A model generated the notes under the pieces. The model worked only from the letters and a program-made list of their open reading frames with translations. It searched no databases and was not told the DNA's origin. Source: Crossaster papposus (lineage: Eukaryota > Echinodermata > Asteroidea > Velatida > Solasteridae). Taken from it: a DNA stretch of 64,000 nucleotides. Shown one piece after another: positions 34,181 through 44,502 of the stretch (position 1 is the first letter of the stretch; each line of letters opens with the position of its first letter). The translations under genes were made by a program, and so were the position numbers. The DNA is taken from contig JBAIAA010000008.1 of NCBI GenBank assembly GCA_037893245.1, positions 3,420,001 through 3,484,000 on the forward strand. The letters run 5' to 3'.

Positions 34181-35047
34181 ATGCGTAAAAACACCATTCA
34201 GTTTCAAAAAGGCATTGGCATTATGGACTTTCTCGCTAATTACGGCTGTGAAGACCAATGTGAGGATGCACTGCTTTCGTGGCGCTGGCCACGCGGCTTT
34301 CAATGCCCAAACTGCGGCTCTCACAACCATTGCCTTCTCCACCGAAAAGCCAAGTACCAATGTAATTGCTGTCACCACCAGACTTCCCTGATCAGCAACA
34401 CTCTGTTTGATTCAACAAAGCTGTCTTTGACGACCTGGTTCCTGGGTATCTATCTCATCACTCAGAATAAGGCAGGCATGTCAGCCCTGACATTACACAG
34501 GCAGCTTGGTATCTCTTACAACGCGGCATGGCAAATGAAACATAAACTCATGCAAGCCATGATGGAAAGAGACAACCATTGGCAGTTATCAGGCTGGGTT
34601 CAGGCCGATGATGCTTATTGGGGTGGAGAACGTCACGGAGGGCGTCGTGGAAGGGGCTCAGAAAACAAAGTACCGTTCGTTGCTGCTGTGCAAACGGATA
34701 ACGAAAATCACCCTGTTTTCATGCGGTTCAATGCGGTCAGTAGCTTCCAGCGGGAGAGTATTAAAGAGTGGGCTCAGCACGCACTGAAACAGGGAACCCA
34801 CGTCGTTACTGATGGATTATCCTGCTTCAGAGGTATTGCTGATGCCGGATGTGAGCATGTTGCCGTTATTACCGGCGGAGGCTATGCCTCAATCGACAAT
34901 GAAATTTTTACGTGGGTAAATACGATGCTGGGCAACGTGAAGACTGCGCTGTCTGGCACCTATCATAAACTGGCTCCCAAGCACCTTGGTCGTTACCTGT
35001 CAGAGTTTAACTATCGCTTTAATCGCCGCTTCGATATGTCCTCAATG
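34181..35047 (+). pseudogene. IS1595-family transposase, 3' end cut by IS3 element
   Basis: Start ATG 34181 (MRKNTIQFQKGIG) after a GGAGG ribosome binding site; the frame is open from 34166. N-terminal zinc ribbon (CPNCGSHNHC…KYQCNCCHHQTSL), then GWVQADDAYWGGERHGGRRGRG as the first catalytic Asp region, HVVTDGLSCFRG as the second, and the FTWVNTMLGNVKTALSGTYH block typical of ISXO2-like enzymes. The frame breaks after FNRRFDMSSM, just inside the last conserved helix; the next residues are IS3 end sequence. About 20 residues are missing and the right terminal repeat is gone. Confidence 0.85.
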
Positions 35048-36324
35048 TGTACTGGTCAACTAAAACTGGACACATTTTTGTGAGACTTCTGTCGACACTT
35101 CATCCTACCTGACTTTCACGATAATAAATGTCATACCCAATTGGAGAACGATCATCATTTGCCGTATGCAATCTATCAAGGTTGTAGTACTTCATGTATG
35201 CCGCAACATCTTTTTTCATATGTTCCCGCGTGGGTTGAGCTACCTTAAAAATCCAGTCATGCTTTAAGCTTCCAAAAAACCGCTCAACGACAGCATTGTC
35301 CCAGCACGCTCCAACGTCTCCCATGCTTGCACGAATACCATATCCAGAAAGCAGTTTACGGTATCGCTTACTGGTATACTGCGATCCTCTATCACTATGA
35401 AAAACCAAGCCTTCAGGCGGCTGACGAGTATTGTAAGCTTTCATCATGGCAGTACTAACCAGAGCCGTTGTCATCCTTTTATCAATGTGCCAGCCAACGA
35501 TCCGACGAGAGAATAAATCCATCACAATTGCAAGGTACATCCAGCCTTCAGCCGTTTTTAAATAGGTCACATCACCAGCCCATACCTGATTTGGCCCTAC
35601 AGGGTTAAAATTCTGATTGAGTAGATTGTCAGCAACAGCATCACTGTGTTTCCGTTTAGTGGTAACCTTATAGGCTAAGCGCTGCCTGACTTTGAGGCCT
35701 AGCTGGCTCATTAACGTCCTAACTCTGTAACGGCCTATCTGAAAGCCTTCTTTGCGCAGAGCCTTAACCATTTCCCGGCTCCCCAAGCTATTCCTGCTTT
35801 GCTTGAAGAGCTGCTTGATTCGTCGATACAAGTGCAGTGTTTCAGCCGTGATGACATGGCCTGGCTGCTTTGACCAGTCATAATAAGCTGAAGTACTCAC
35901 CTGCATCACTCGACATAGCAAGTTAACAGGGTAATCGTTTGACGCCTTCTGAATGAAGTCGAATTTCACTTCATTTCTTTCGCAAAGAAGGCGCTGGCCT
36001 TTTTTAGCACTTCCCTCTCCATGCGGAGTTTTTTTTACCTCTTTACGCAGATTTTTAAGCTCTTCACGCTCGTCATCAGACAACACTTTGCCCTCCTTTA
36101 GGGCCAGAATATGATCCTTCCATTTGTAGAGCAAACTGGTGGAAATACCTAGTGATTTAGCTGCATCAGGCACCAAATAGCCTTGCTCCATTACAAGAGC
36201 AACAGCCTCTTCTTTGAACTCTTTTGGATAGTGCTTATAGGTTCGCTTTTGACTCATTGTGCCACCTTAACAAGTGATAGAAATTATCTCTTATCAAAGT
36301 GTCCGGTTCTATTAGACCAGTACA
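35048..36324 (-). mobile_element. IS3-family element (1277 bp)
   Basis: Ends TGTACTGGTC…GGACAC and the complement GTCCGG…GACCAGTACA, long and imperfect inverted repeats starting TGTA. No 3- or 4-bp duplication is visible (ATG left, ACC right). The left flank is the IS1595 transposase and the right flank a transporter gene, so the flanks have probably been rearranged. Confidence 0.88.
35100..36257 (-). CDS. IS3-family transposase, OrfA-OrfB read as one ORF
   Basis: The 385-aa frame begins like OrfA (YPKEFKEEAVALVMEQG, helix-turn-helix DAAKSLGISTSLLYKWK) and ends like OrfB. The OrfB catalytic region has WAGDVTYL (D), VFHSDRGSQYTS (D) and DNAVVERFFGSLK (E). The middle is odd. After LRKEVKK the frame reads TPHGEGSAKKGQRLLCERNE, while the neighbouring frame there encodes the usual LRMEREVLKKASAFFAKEMK of OrfA. 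An A-run of eight (near 36030) appears to hold one extra base. This fuses the two ORFs and scrambles about 28 residues of the leucine zipper. It may be inactive, or expressed by slippage at the run. Confidence 0.8.
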   Translation of the reverse strand: MSQKRTYKHYPKEFKEEAVALVMEQGYLVPDAAKSLGISTSLLYKWKDHILALKEGKVLSDDEREELKNLRKEVKKTPHGEGSAKKGQRLLCERNEVKFDFIQKASNDYPVNLLCRVMQVSTSAYYDWSKQPGHVITAETLHLYRRIKQLFKQSRNSLGSREMVKALRKEGFQIGRYRVRTLMSQLGLKVRQRLAYKVTTKRKHSDAVADNLLNQNFNPVGPNQVWAGDVTYLKTAEGWMYLAIVMDLFSRRIVGWHIDKRMTTALVSTAMMKAYNTRQPPEGLVFHSDRGSQYTSKRYRKLLSGYGIRASMGDVGACWDNAVVERFFGSLKHDWIFKVAQPTREHMKKDVAAYMKYYNLDRLHTANDDRSPIGYDIYYRESQVG

Positions 36325-36696
36325 ACCATTGTTGGTCTTATTATTCTGATCGCATTGATTAACATCGTTATGGGTTCAGCATCTGCCAAGTGGGCCATTA
36401 TTGCACCGGTGTTTATCCCTATCCTGATGCAGTTGGGCATTTCACCGGACCTGGGCATGGCCGCCTACCGTGTAGCTGACTCCAGTACAAACATTATTTC
36501 ACCGGTGATGCCTTACATACCGCTGATTATTCTGGCCATGCAGAAGTATGTGAAATCGTCAGGTATTGGCACGTTACTGTCTATGATACTGCCGTACTAG
36601 ATGGTTCTACTGGTTGTCTGGACTGCGTGGTTACTGGCTTACTGGGCAATGGGTCTGCCGCTTGGCTTGCAGGCATCTTATATCTATACACCTTAA
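36325..36696 (+). pseudogene. AbgT-family transporter, C-terminal fragment with internal TAG
   Basis: The frame emerges from the IS3 end and encodes membrane segments with INIVMGSASAKWAIIAPVFI and AAYRVADSSTNIISPVMPYI. These are signature stretches of p-aminobenzoyl-glutamate transporters. A TAG at 36598-36600 interrupts after MILPY. The same frame then continues MVLLVVWTAWLLAYWAMGLPLG, the usual last helix, to TAA at 36694-36696. Roughly three quarters of the protein is missing at the 5' side, so the gene is dead irrespective of the stop. Confidence 0.75.
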
Positions 36697-36714
36697 TAGT
36701 TATAGCTATTGCCA

Positions 36715-36747
36715 CTGAGGCAGATACACCTATGTTGTCTGCCTCAG
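36715..36747 (+). terminator. Hairpin after the AbgT remnant
   Basis: Perfect 10-bp stem CTGAGGCAGA/TCTGCCTCAG with a 13-nt loop, 18 bp after the transporter stop. No T-run follows directly, so it is a weak terminator or an RNA 3' stabiliser. Confidence 0.5.
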
Positions 36748-36942
36748 AGCTTGTTCATAACTTTTCAGACACCTGCTCAGCGAACTCTCTTTATCTAAAT
36801 TTATTTTCTTACTCGGCTTTCTTTCGGAAAAGCACCTTGTTGATGGCGGGTCACTTCATTACGAGTACGGTATATACGTGTGGCATAACCCTGCAACCAA
36901 TGACTACCTTACAGAAGTTAATGATTGGACTGGAGCACTCTA

Positions 36943-37896
36943 ATGTTGAAGCAACCGCTGCTGGCTGTGTTCTTGTGGTGCGGCGTAATGACATCACCAA
37001 CTTATGCCGAACAACCCCGGGATTCGATGGATACAGCTGAGTCATTGCCATACCGTATTTTTATCGATAAAGGTGAGCGTGTTGCCGATACTCATCAAAG
37101 CCCTTATTCAACTCTGGTTCAGGTACAGTTTAACGGCACTCTCTGTACGGGAACATTCATTTGTTACAATGAAGTACTCACTGCCGGTCATTGTGCTGAA
37201 GGCAGTGATGGTCAAACAATAGAGCCTGAAGCCTATCGGATTGTATTATCCGATGGGAAAACACGCTGGAGTGTGACTGATGTTCGCACGTCTTATGCGC
37301 AACAGCCGGAAAGCGACTTCGCACTTTTAACAATTAACAACCATGATCGCAATATTGCTACTGTGCATTTAGCTGATCCAAGATTAACTCAGCAGTGGTT
37401 ATTCAGAAAATACCCTACCTTGCTTGAGGTAGGCTACGGTATAGATCTTGCTCGTGCGGATAGAAACGCGCCTGCTGACTTGCAGCAGGGCAATGCAGTA
37501 CCCACCTCCCATCAGAATGCACGGCAGGCGGTGCTGAGCGGTAACGCATGGTTTCGCAGTGCAGGTATTCCTCTGGATATTGCTTATGATCCAACAGGGG
37601 TTTTTGCGACATGTTCTGGCCAACCTACCGATCATGGGGATAGTGGCGGGCCTGTCTTTTATCAGGACGCTGTGAATGATGCATTTTATTTGATAGGCAC
37701 AACCAGCTGGGGATTGACCATCCAGATGCCTGACACAAGAAACTTTCAGTCTTATGCCCACTGTATTGACCACAATAATCAAGAGCTGGCTGGGCAGAAA
37801 CTCTCTGTTTTTACTGACTTAACCTACGGTAGTCTGAATTACCAACGTCTTAAGGAAGCAGAATCTTTGATAAACAATCGCCGTCGTGATGTGTAG
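36943..37896 (+). CDS. Secreted trypsin-like serine protease
   Basis: 317 aa from ATG 36943 (MLKQPLLAVFLW), with GGAG eight bases upstream; a TTG at 36925 in frame is less likely. A signal peptide ends near SPTYA (about residue 22). The chymotrypsin-fold triad is complete: H83 in LTAGHC, D125 in SDFALL and S234 in HGDSGGPV. Cys pairs (around 68/74 and 84/224) suggest disulfides, so it acts in the periplasm or outside. No C-terminal anchor is seen. The substrate is unknown. Such proteases occur singly in marine gammaproteobacteria. It is intact, unlike both neighbours. Confidence 0.85.
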   Translation: MLKQPLLAVFLWCGVMTSPTYAEQPRDSMDTAESLPYRIFIDKGERVADTHQSPYSTLVQVQFNGTLCTGTFICYNEVLTAGHCAEGSDGQTIEPEAYRIVLSDGKTRWSVTDVRTSYAQQPESDFALLTINNHDRNIATVHLADPRLTQQWLFRKYPTLLEVGYGIDLARADRNAPADLQQGNAVPTSHQNARQAVLSGNAWFRSAGIPLDIAYDPTGVFATCSGQPTDHGDSGGPVFYQDAVNDAFYLIGTTSWGLTIQMPDTRNFQSYAHCIDHNNQELAGQKLSVFTDLTYGSLNYQRLKEAESLINNRRRDV

Positions 37897-37908
37897 GCGT
37901 CTTATTCG

Positions 37909-38603
37909 TCAGGGAAAATGAACCGCATCACTGCCTGGCACCCATTGCGTGTATTTGTTCATCACTCCTGTAAATAGCGGGCTGTGTAGAAAGGTATTCA
38001 ACCACAGTTTGATATGCCGGTAAGGGCTTTGGGCAAACCACTGTTTGTCGACCAATGAGAATTGACGAATAAACGTCGCAATGGCGGCATCGGCGAGGGT
38101 GAATGTTTCACCCTGAAGGTAAGCGGTTGTGGCCAGCTCAGCTGCTGTTCAAGTTGTGTGAGGAAAGCTTCACACTGTTCCCGGTAATAAGCCTGACTGA
38201 AATCGGGGTGCCGGTCTGCGTATTTGTATTTGTCCAGCCAAAGTTTAAACGTGTGATCATTGGTGTGAATCAGTGTATTTTGGCGCACAATGTTACTCGT
38301 CAGCCATTGCTGAGGATCATGCTGCGCCAGTGCCCAGTGCATAATATCCAGACTTTCGTCGATTACCTGTCCATTGCCTAGAACCAACACAGGGACAGTG
38401 CCTTTTGCAGAAGCCTCAAACAAAGCCTGCGGCTTATCGCGCAGTACGACCTCGCGCAGAGAAACCTGCACATGACGGTAATGAATGGCCAGTCGAGCCC
38501 GAATAGCGTAGGGGCAACGGCGGAACGAGTATACAACAGGGTAGGCAGACAATGCGTAGTCTCTGGTGACGATCAACGTTGTGTGGAGTCTATCATTTAT
38601 CAA
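37909..38603 (-). pseudogene. Glutathione S-transferase-like protein, frameshifted
   Basis: The N-terminal thioredoxin-like domain contains YSFRRCPYAIRARLAI and the glutathione-site TVPVLVLGNGQVIDESLDIM. The frame shifts near 38113. After it the neighbouring frame continues with GETFTLADAAIATFIRQF and FAQSPYRHIKLWL, a proper GST C-terminal helical domain, to TGA at 37909-37911. A one-base loss or gain is the only visible damage. The start at 38603 lies 6 bp from the IS630 end, so a few N-terminal residues may also be missing or altered. Confidence 0.75.
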
Positions 38604-38608
38604 GAGCC

Positions 38609-40056
38609 TAGTACTCCGTCCGGCAGAAGATGATAGTTTACTGAAGGCTATTCTAATAACTCCGAGTTCATAACACCGGAGTTATTATGACCATCAAATA
38701 TCATGTTCGACTCAGCGAGGAAGAACGATCAATACTTGAACGGCTTATCAAGCAGGAAAAGCCCAAAGTTGCACAACACAAAAAACGTAAAGCCAATATC
38801 CTTCTGGCTATCGATGAAAACCATGATCCACTGCAGCATGATCAGGTAGCCAAAGCTTTCCATGTTAGGCCGCTTACTATCACTCGCCTCAGGCAACGAT
38901 TTGTTGAAGAAGGGCTTGATGTCGCTGTCAATGGAACACTAAGCAGCCACGGTCGGGTACGTAAACTCGATGGCGAAGCCGAAGCTCACCTTATTGCCCT
39001 TACCTGCTCACCACCACCGGAAGGAGCCAGCCGATGGACGCTAAACTGACTGACAGATCGCATGATTGAGCTCAGATACGTCGAATCGATTTCCAGAAGC
39101 ACAGTACATGAGGGGCTAAAAAAAATGAGCTTAAGCCCTGGCAAAAAAAGGAATGGTGTATACCTGCGGAAGAAAGCGCCAACTTTGTGAGTGCGATGGA
39201 GGATATTCTTGAAGTCTATAAACGTCCTCTTGATCCAAGGCGTCCGCTTGTTTGCCTTGATGAAAGTAGCAAGCAGCATGTTAAAGAAGTCGTTAATCCA
39301 ATGCCTGTTGAGCCTGGAAAACCGGAGCGTTATGACACAGAGTATGAACGTAATGGCGTCAGCAATCTGTTCATGATGTTTGAACCCTTGACAGGTTGGC
39401 GGCATGTTGAGGTGACTGATCGTAGGACAGCGATTGATTGGGCTCATCAAATCAAGTTTCTGGTCGATGTTCGCCACAAAGATGCAGAGACAGTTATACT
39501 GGTTGGAGACAACTTGAACACGCATTCTCACGCATCACTTTATAAAGCTTTTTCCCCAAAAGAAGCCCGCAGAATGCTTGATAAGCTTGAGTTTCATTAC
39601 ACCCCAAAGCATGGCAGTTGGCTGGATATGGCCGAAATTGAGCTGAGTATACTGAGTCGCCAATGTCTGGATCGGCGTATCCCTACCCAAGATATTCTCC
39701 GGAGAGAAGTCAAAGCCTGGAAGGAGAAGCGCAACGCAAGAAAAGCGACTACACAGTGGCGTTTTACCACTGAAGACGCTCGGATAAAACTTAAGAGACT
39801 GTATCCAAAGATGCCAGAGCTTGATAATACAGAGTAGATTGAGAGCCTCCATAGAACATAAACCAGACTATTAGAGCAGCACTTTTTCCCATGAAAAATT
39901 GGGAAATGGGGCACTTTGCGTGAAATAACCCATTTTTTTGTCCTGCCACTCAAAATTGACTCAAATAACAGGACGGCTAACCATTGTCGACCATTTACAC
40001 AAAAAGCTGACCGATCGGTTATCTGTGATTATCAAATGGTGTCGGATGGAGTACTA
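38609..40056 (+). mobile_element. IS630-family element copy 2
   Basis: Same 1448-bp element as at 25671, flanked by TA. It has a handful of base changes, including an early stop in the transposase. Left flank is the 5' end of the GST gene; right flank is the start of another IS630-like gene. Confidence 0.9.
38687..39837 (+). pseudogene. IS630-family transposase copy 2, early stop
   Basis: Matches copy 1 closely, including the eight-A slippery run. ORF A stops at TGA 39047-39049 after SRWTLN, where copy 1 has a Leu codon. That is before the frameshift site, so no full transposase can be made. ORF B (39187-39837) is open with several substitutions (for example THSHASL, WKEKRN). Confidence 0.85.
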
Positions 40057-40128
40057 GTGCTGAAAAGCTCTAATATCCATACCGGTCAAAGTATGGTTCT
40101 ATCTGCCATCTGATATTACTTCAATAAC

Positions 40129-41150
40129 GTGGCAAGGATGCAGGCAGATCACTGTAAAAATATCATTCTCACCGACCAGCATCGTAAAGAACTGGAAGAC
40201 ATTATCCGCAAACGGAGTAGCACTCAAGCATTTGTGCTCAGAGCAAAAATAATCCTTGCTGCTGCAAAAGGTATCAGTCTCAGGGCATCAGCAAAACGGC
40301 TGAAATGTAATCGTGAAACCGTCACTCTCTGGCGCAAGCACTGGATTCAACGCTCGGATGACCTGTCTACCATGGAACGACTGAGAGAAACGGAAAGGTC
40401 GGGAGCGCCACCCAAATTCTCTGCAGAACAGATCTGCCAGATTATCGCCCTGTCCTGCGACAAACCAGAGAATCATGGTTATATACTGAGCCATTGGTCG
40501 GAAAACTCTCTGGCAATGGCGGCAGTGGATAAAGGTATCGTCCCATCTATCTCTCAGAGACAAGTGGGGCGTTTTTTAAAATCAAGCCGATATTCGCCCT
40601 AATCAAGTCAAAGGCTGGATTGAAACACCAAAAGATGAGGCCTTTGATGAGCGTTGCGCTGACATATGTGACACATACCAAAAGGCTATGGAGCGAGCCG
40701 GGCAGGGTATTCGAACAATATCATTTGACGAAAAGACTGGCATTCAGGCGCTGGAACCTTTAACCACAGGTAAGCCAGTCAAGCCAGGTTACGTTGAAAA
40801 GCGTGAGTTTGAATATAAACGTCATGGGACACAGGCTTTGCTGGCGGGTATGGACATTGTTACAGGAAAGATAACACCCCTCATTAAAGATACTCGAACA
40901 GAAGAAGACTTTTCCTGTTGGCTTGATACGATGCTTGCTAGTGATACCGACGCTAAAGGTTGGCACTTTGTCATGGACAGGCTGAATACTCATATGTCAG
41001 AAGCGGCAGTCATGACCGTCGCGAAGATAGAAGGCACACCGGAAGAAATACTTAGTATTAAGGGCAAGTCCGGCATCTTAAAAAGCATGGTAACCCGAGC
41101 TGCTTATCTGAGTGACACCTCTCATAAGGTTGTTTTTCACTATACGCCAA
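40129..41150 (+). pseudogene. Second type of IS630-like transposase, broken
   Basis: Two adjacent frames form one protein. The first (40129-40602) has a helix-turn-helix region (RASAKRLKCNRETVTLWRKHW). The second (to 41150) has TISFDEKTGIQAL (catalytic D), FVMDRLNTHMSEA (second D) and ends at HKVVFHYTP, where ISa copy 5 cuts the gene before the DDE glutamate. Between them the frame changes at TTTTTTAAAATC (about 40572), compatible with a -1 slip or a one-base mutation. The protein differs clearly from the IS630 copies at 25671 and 38609. The start may be GTG 40129 or ATG 40138. Confidence 0.78.
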
Positions 41151-41476
41151 GGCGTTGTTGAATAAATCACCGGATAGCCCTGATTGACGATAAGTGGCTA
41201 AGGTTCGTATCCTAATGTCCTTTTTTTGCAGACATCATCTCGCTATGCCTTACAAACACAACGAAGCTCGTCGCCATAAGATCAAAAACTCGACTTATAA
41301 AGTGACGAATTGGTCTGATTATAATAACGCACTGCGAAAAAGAGGTGATATTACCGTCTGGTTTACGGATGAAGCTATCACTATCTGGACGCCAGCGCCC
41401 ATCCAAAAACGAGGTGCGCCGACACAATACTCGGATCTGGCGATTGAGACCTGCCTTATGCTCAGGCAGGTTTTTA

Positions 41477-43146
41477 CCTAAATCCTGCAAATAATATCGA
41501 AATAAAAGTTGCAATCACCCGTGAATAAAGAGATTAAATGATGTTTTCGTTTCATAAAGCATCACTTTTTCAATGAGCAAAAAAAACAAGTCAAAAGCAC
41601 GTTTGAAGCAGCGGAAGGTACATTTCACTCAAGCTAAAAAGCCGCTTACCAGTCAGGCTGGACTTATCCCTGTGTTTCGCTTCCTGAACCGGATGGGGCT
41701 GGCCGACCTACTGGACAAACGGATTAATATTCAACGAGGCTCTAATGCCACTTTCCAACTGTCAGATGTCATTCTGATGGTAACCACCGGCATTCTGGCA
41801 GGTGCCAAAAGTCTGATGAAAGTGTGCACGGTCTGGCAGGATAGCGTTCTCCGAGAATGCACCCGTTTTCAACGCATTCCTTGTGACAGTCAATTTGGAC
41901 GCATTTTAAAGCTGTTCCACTTTGCCAGCGTCGTTGAACTGGAAACCGCTGTCCACGAAATGAGGGAGAGTGTTTGGAAACAGGCACTGCGCTCAGGAAC
42001 ATCTACCGTTTATGCTTTTAAACAGGTCACCATTGACCTCGATTCTACGGTAAAAACCTGTTTTGGTTTTCAGGAAGGCGCAAAGAAAGGGTTTAACGAG
42101 AAAAAAAGAGGGGCGCTGTCGTACCACCCGCAGCTGGCCTTTTGCGCGGAAACCAAAGAAGTGCTGCAGGGTTGGTTACGAAGTGGTGATGCCTACACTG
42201 CTAATGGCTCCATAGAGTTTATGAAACAGTTGCTGGTTACTCTGCCTTCCCACATGAAGATTTTTTTCAGGGCTGATAGTGGCTACTTTGGTGGACCATT
42301 ACTGACCTATCTGGAGGATTTAGGACATCGTTATCTGGTTAAGGTCAAACTGAAGAATCTACACAAACTGTTAATCCCGCAAGACTGGCAACCTGTCGTG
42401 CATCAGCCAGGGTGGGAGTGGTGCGAGTTTCAACACTGCTGTGGTGACTGGGACCGGGCTCGTTGCTTCGTGGCTGTCCGGCAAAGAAAGATCGGGAAGC
42501 CAGAAAACACCCAGTGCGAATTGTTAGACCCGAAGCCAGAGTACGACTACTTCTGCTACGTGACTACTGAGTCGTTGAGTCCATGGGAGATCCATAAAGC
42601 GTATGGCAAGCGGGCTACCTGCGAAACCTGGATCGAAGAGTGCAAAAACCAGATGGCTCTCGGGCAGATCAAAACCGATCATTTCATGGCAAACAGTGCG
42701 CTTATGCAATGTGCAATACTGGCCTACAATACAACACGTTGGATGGCACTGATGAGTGGGAATCGTCAGTTGATGAAGTGGGAGCCGGAAAGCATTCGCT
42801 GCTATATGATACGGGTTGCCGGAAAACTGTTGACAGGTAACAGGCAGTTGACCGTTGCCAGTAACAAAGAGCATCTCTACCAAACGGAGTGGGATGCTTG
42901 GCTAGCAGTAGGTGACTGTTTGTAAATAGCGAACAATGGATGATTAGAAAAACATTCTGCTAATGCGGAAGGAGTTATCGCGCCCTGATATCAGGAATAG
43001 CAGTAAGATGAACCAAACACGACGGCTCATGTGATTAAAATCCACTGAAAAGGTAAATATTTGCTCGATAGTAGCATAATCAGAATCAGGAGGGCTTGAT
43101 CAGTTGCTGCGATTGACCTGTTCGGGTTTGGATTGCAGGATTTAGG
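41477..43146 (+). mobile_element. ISb copy 3 (IS1380 family, complete)
   Basis: 1670 bp with both terminal repeats and the 5-bp duplication TTTTA (41472-41476 and 43147-43151). The interior appears identical to copy 1, which suggests recent transposition. Confidence 0.93.
41573..42925 (+). CDS. ISb transposase, copy 3
   Basis: Intact 450-aa frame, identical in translation to the copy at 8935. With copy 1 it is one of two presumably active IS1380 enzymes in the window. Confidence 0.9.
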   Translation: MSKKNKSKARLKQRKVHFTQAKKPLTSQAGLIPVFRFLNRMGLADLLDKRINIQRGSNATFQLSDVILMVTTGILAGAKSLMKVCTVWQDSVLRECTRFQRIPCDSQFGRILKLFHFASVVELETAVHEMRESVWKQALRSGTSTVYAFKQVTIDLDSTVKTCFGFQEGAKKGFNEKKRGALSYHPQLAFCAETKEVLQGWLRSGDAYTANGSIEFMKQLLVTLPSHMKIFFRADSGYFGGPLLTYLEDLGHRYLVKVKLKNLHKLLIPQDWQPVVHQPGWEWCEFQHCCGDWDRARCFVAVRQRKIGKPENTQCELLDPKPEYDYFCYVTTESLSPWEIHKAYGKRATCETWIEECKNQMALGQIKTDHFMANSALMQCAILAYNTTRWMALMSGNRQLMKWEPESIRCYMIRVAGKLLTGNRQLTVASNKEHLYQTEWDAWLAVGDCL

Positions 43147-43927
43147 TTTTAGCTTACCGCTAAGGCAGACTGAAGGTTTTGCTAGATCTCTGGTTAAGCT
43201 CATGGGGTTACAGCTTAAAGTCCCTGATTACAGCACTCTCAGTAAGCGAAGCATCAATTTATCATTGCAAAAGCTCATCGATACCTGTGAGCCTGGTTCT
43301 CACTTTCTGGTAGATAGCACAGGATTGAAGGTTTATGGCAAGGATGAATGGAATCAGGAAAAACACGGTACGAAGCCTAAACGTACTTGGCGAAAACTGC
43401 ATTTAGCCATCGATAAAAATCATCATGTCGTTGCAAGTGACCTTACCGGAAAAGAGATAGGTGATACTTCAGTTTTGCCTAATCTGCTGGATCAAGTTGA
43501 TGGATTTGAGGTTTTCATGGCCGATGGAGCCTATGATAGCGACAAGGTTTAGCAGCAAATTAAACAGAAGCAAGCTGCTGCTAACATCGTGATTCCACCA
43601 CCTAAAAATGCTGTGCCTGACAGTAGTCAGCACAATACACGAAACGAGGCAGTAGCCCTCATAAAAGAGCGAGGTCGCATGGCGTGGCAAGGGCTAACCG
43701 GATACGGCCTGAGAGCCTTGGTTGAATTGGCTATGCTTCGCTATAAAACCATTATCGGCTCAAAGATGAAAGCACGTGAACTACCTCAGCAAAAAACGGA
43801 GGCAGAGGTTTCCGTTCGCGTGTTGAACAGGATGACCGGTTTAGGGATGCCGATATCAGTTAAAGCTAGCTGAAAAAGGCCTGGATACAGGCTCGATCAG
43901 GCTGAGCTTTATTTATGCAACAACGCC

Positions 43928-43987
43928 TCCGAGGGGAAGGAATGGTTGAGGCCATTTTTTGCCGGACCTGTCAATGCGTAAGTTCTA
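43928..43987 (+). mobile_element. ISc copy 3, 60-bp 3' end remnant
   Basis: Contains the last codons of the ISc transposase (EGKEWLRPFFAGPVNA) and the right terminal repeat CTGTCAATGCGTAAGTTCTA. The rest is replaced by ISa copy 5. The break at TCCGAGGGG coincides with that of ISc copy 2. Confidence 0.9.
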
Positions 43988-44502
43988 ATTATGGTAACTG
44001 TAAAAAAGCCTACTATTGTTTTCTAAAAATATTTTTCTTTGAGTCCCTATTTATTATTCAGCAAACTTATTCCTTTTGCCTAGAAGGGTATTATATGGAT
44101 AGCAACATCAATATATACTTTAATAATATTTACACATATAATATCTATTAACAGTTCTACTCTGTATCAATACAAACAGTCTTTACTAATAATAGAAAAA
44201 ACCTTCTCTTCGTGAATTATGTATACCAACTATCCTTTCAAACTACCGTAATAGGTATGACAATATAAATATTAAAGAAAATCGAAACGATAAATAATAG
44301 TCAGCTAGGTATGCGACAAACAAAAGCTATTGTTTAACTCCATTTATTCCGGGCACTGCCACAGCCCCGAGCAGCAACGTAGCAGAGAGGCTTAGCAACG
44401 AGTCATTACCTATAATATTGGTATTCTTCACGTTAGCAAAACAGGAGAGCACCCCTATCTATTACCCGTTTATCCTGATGCTAACGTCATAACCAACGAT
44501 AA
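43988..44502. other. Intergenic region, AT-rich
   Basis: About 515 bp between an ISc end and mpl. Strongly AT-rich for the first 300 bp. The 78-aa frame at 43915 lies largely in IS and has no resemblance to a known protein. I see no clear terminator for mpl and nothing else recognisable. Confidence 0.5.

Larger units (their letters stand above)
41245..43873 (+). pseudogene. ISa transposase copy 5, disrupted
   Basis: The N-terminal part ends at 41476 (…CLMLRQVF) and resumes at 43152. An additional TAG at 43550-43552 stands in place of a Tyr codon (DKV-stop-QQIKQK). The frame after the stop continues to 43873. Substitutions relative to other copies include KNSTYK and ANIVIPP. Two independent lesions, clearly dead. 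Confidence 0.88.
41151..43927 (+). mobile_element. ISa copy 5, interrupted by ISb copy 3
   Basis: Left repeat at 41151, right repeat (variant TTATGCAAC) ending 43927. ISb 41477-43146 is nested inside with the 5-bp duplication TTTTA. Outer flanks are an IS630-like gene (ATACGCCAA) and an ISc fragment (TCCGAGGGG), without match. So ISa arrived or recombined first and ISb jumped in later. Confidence 0.9.
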
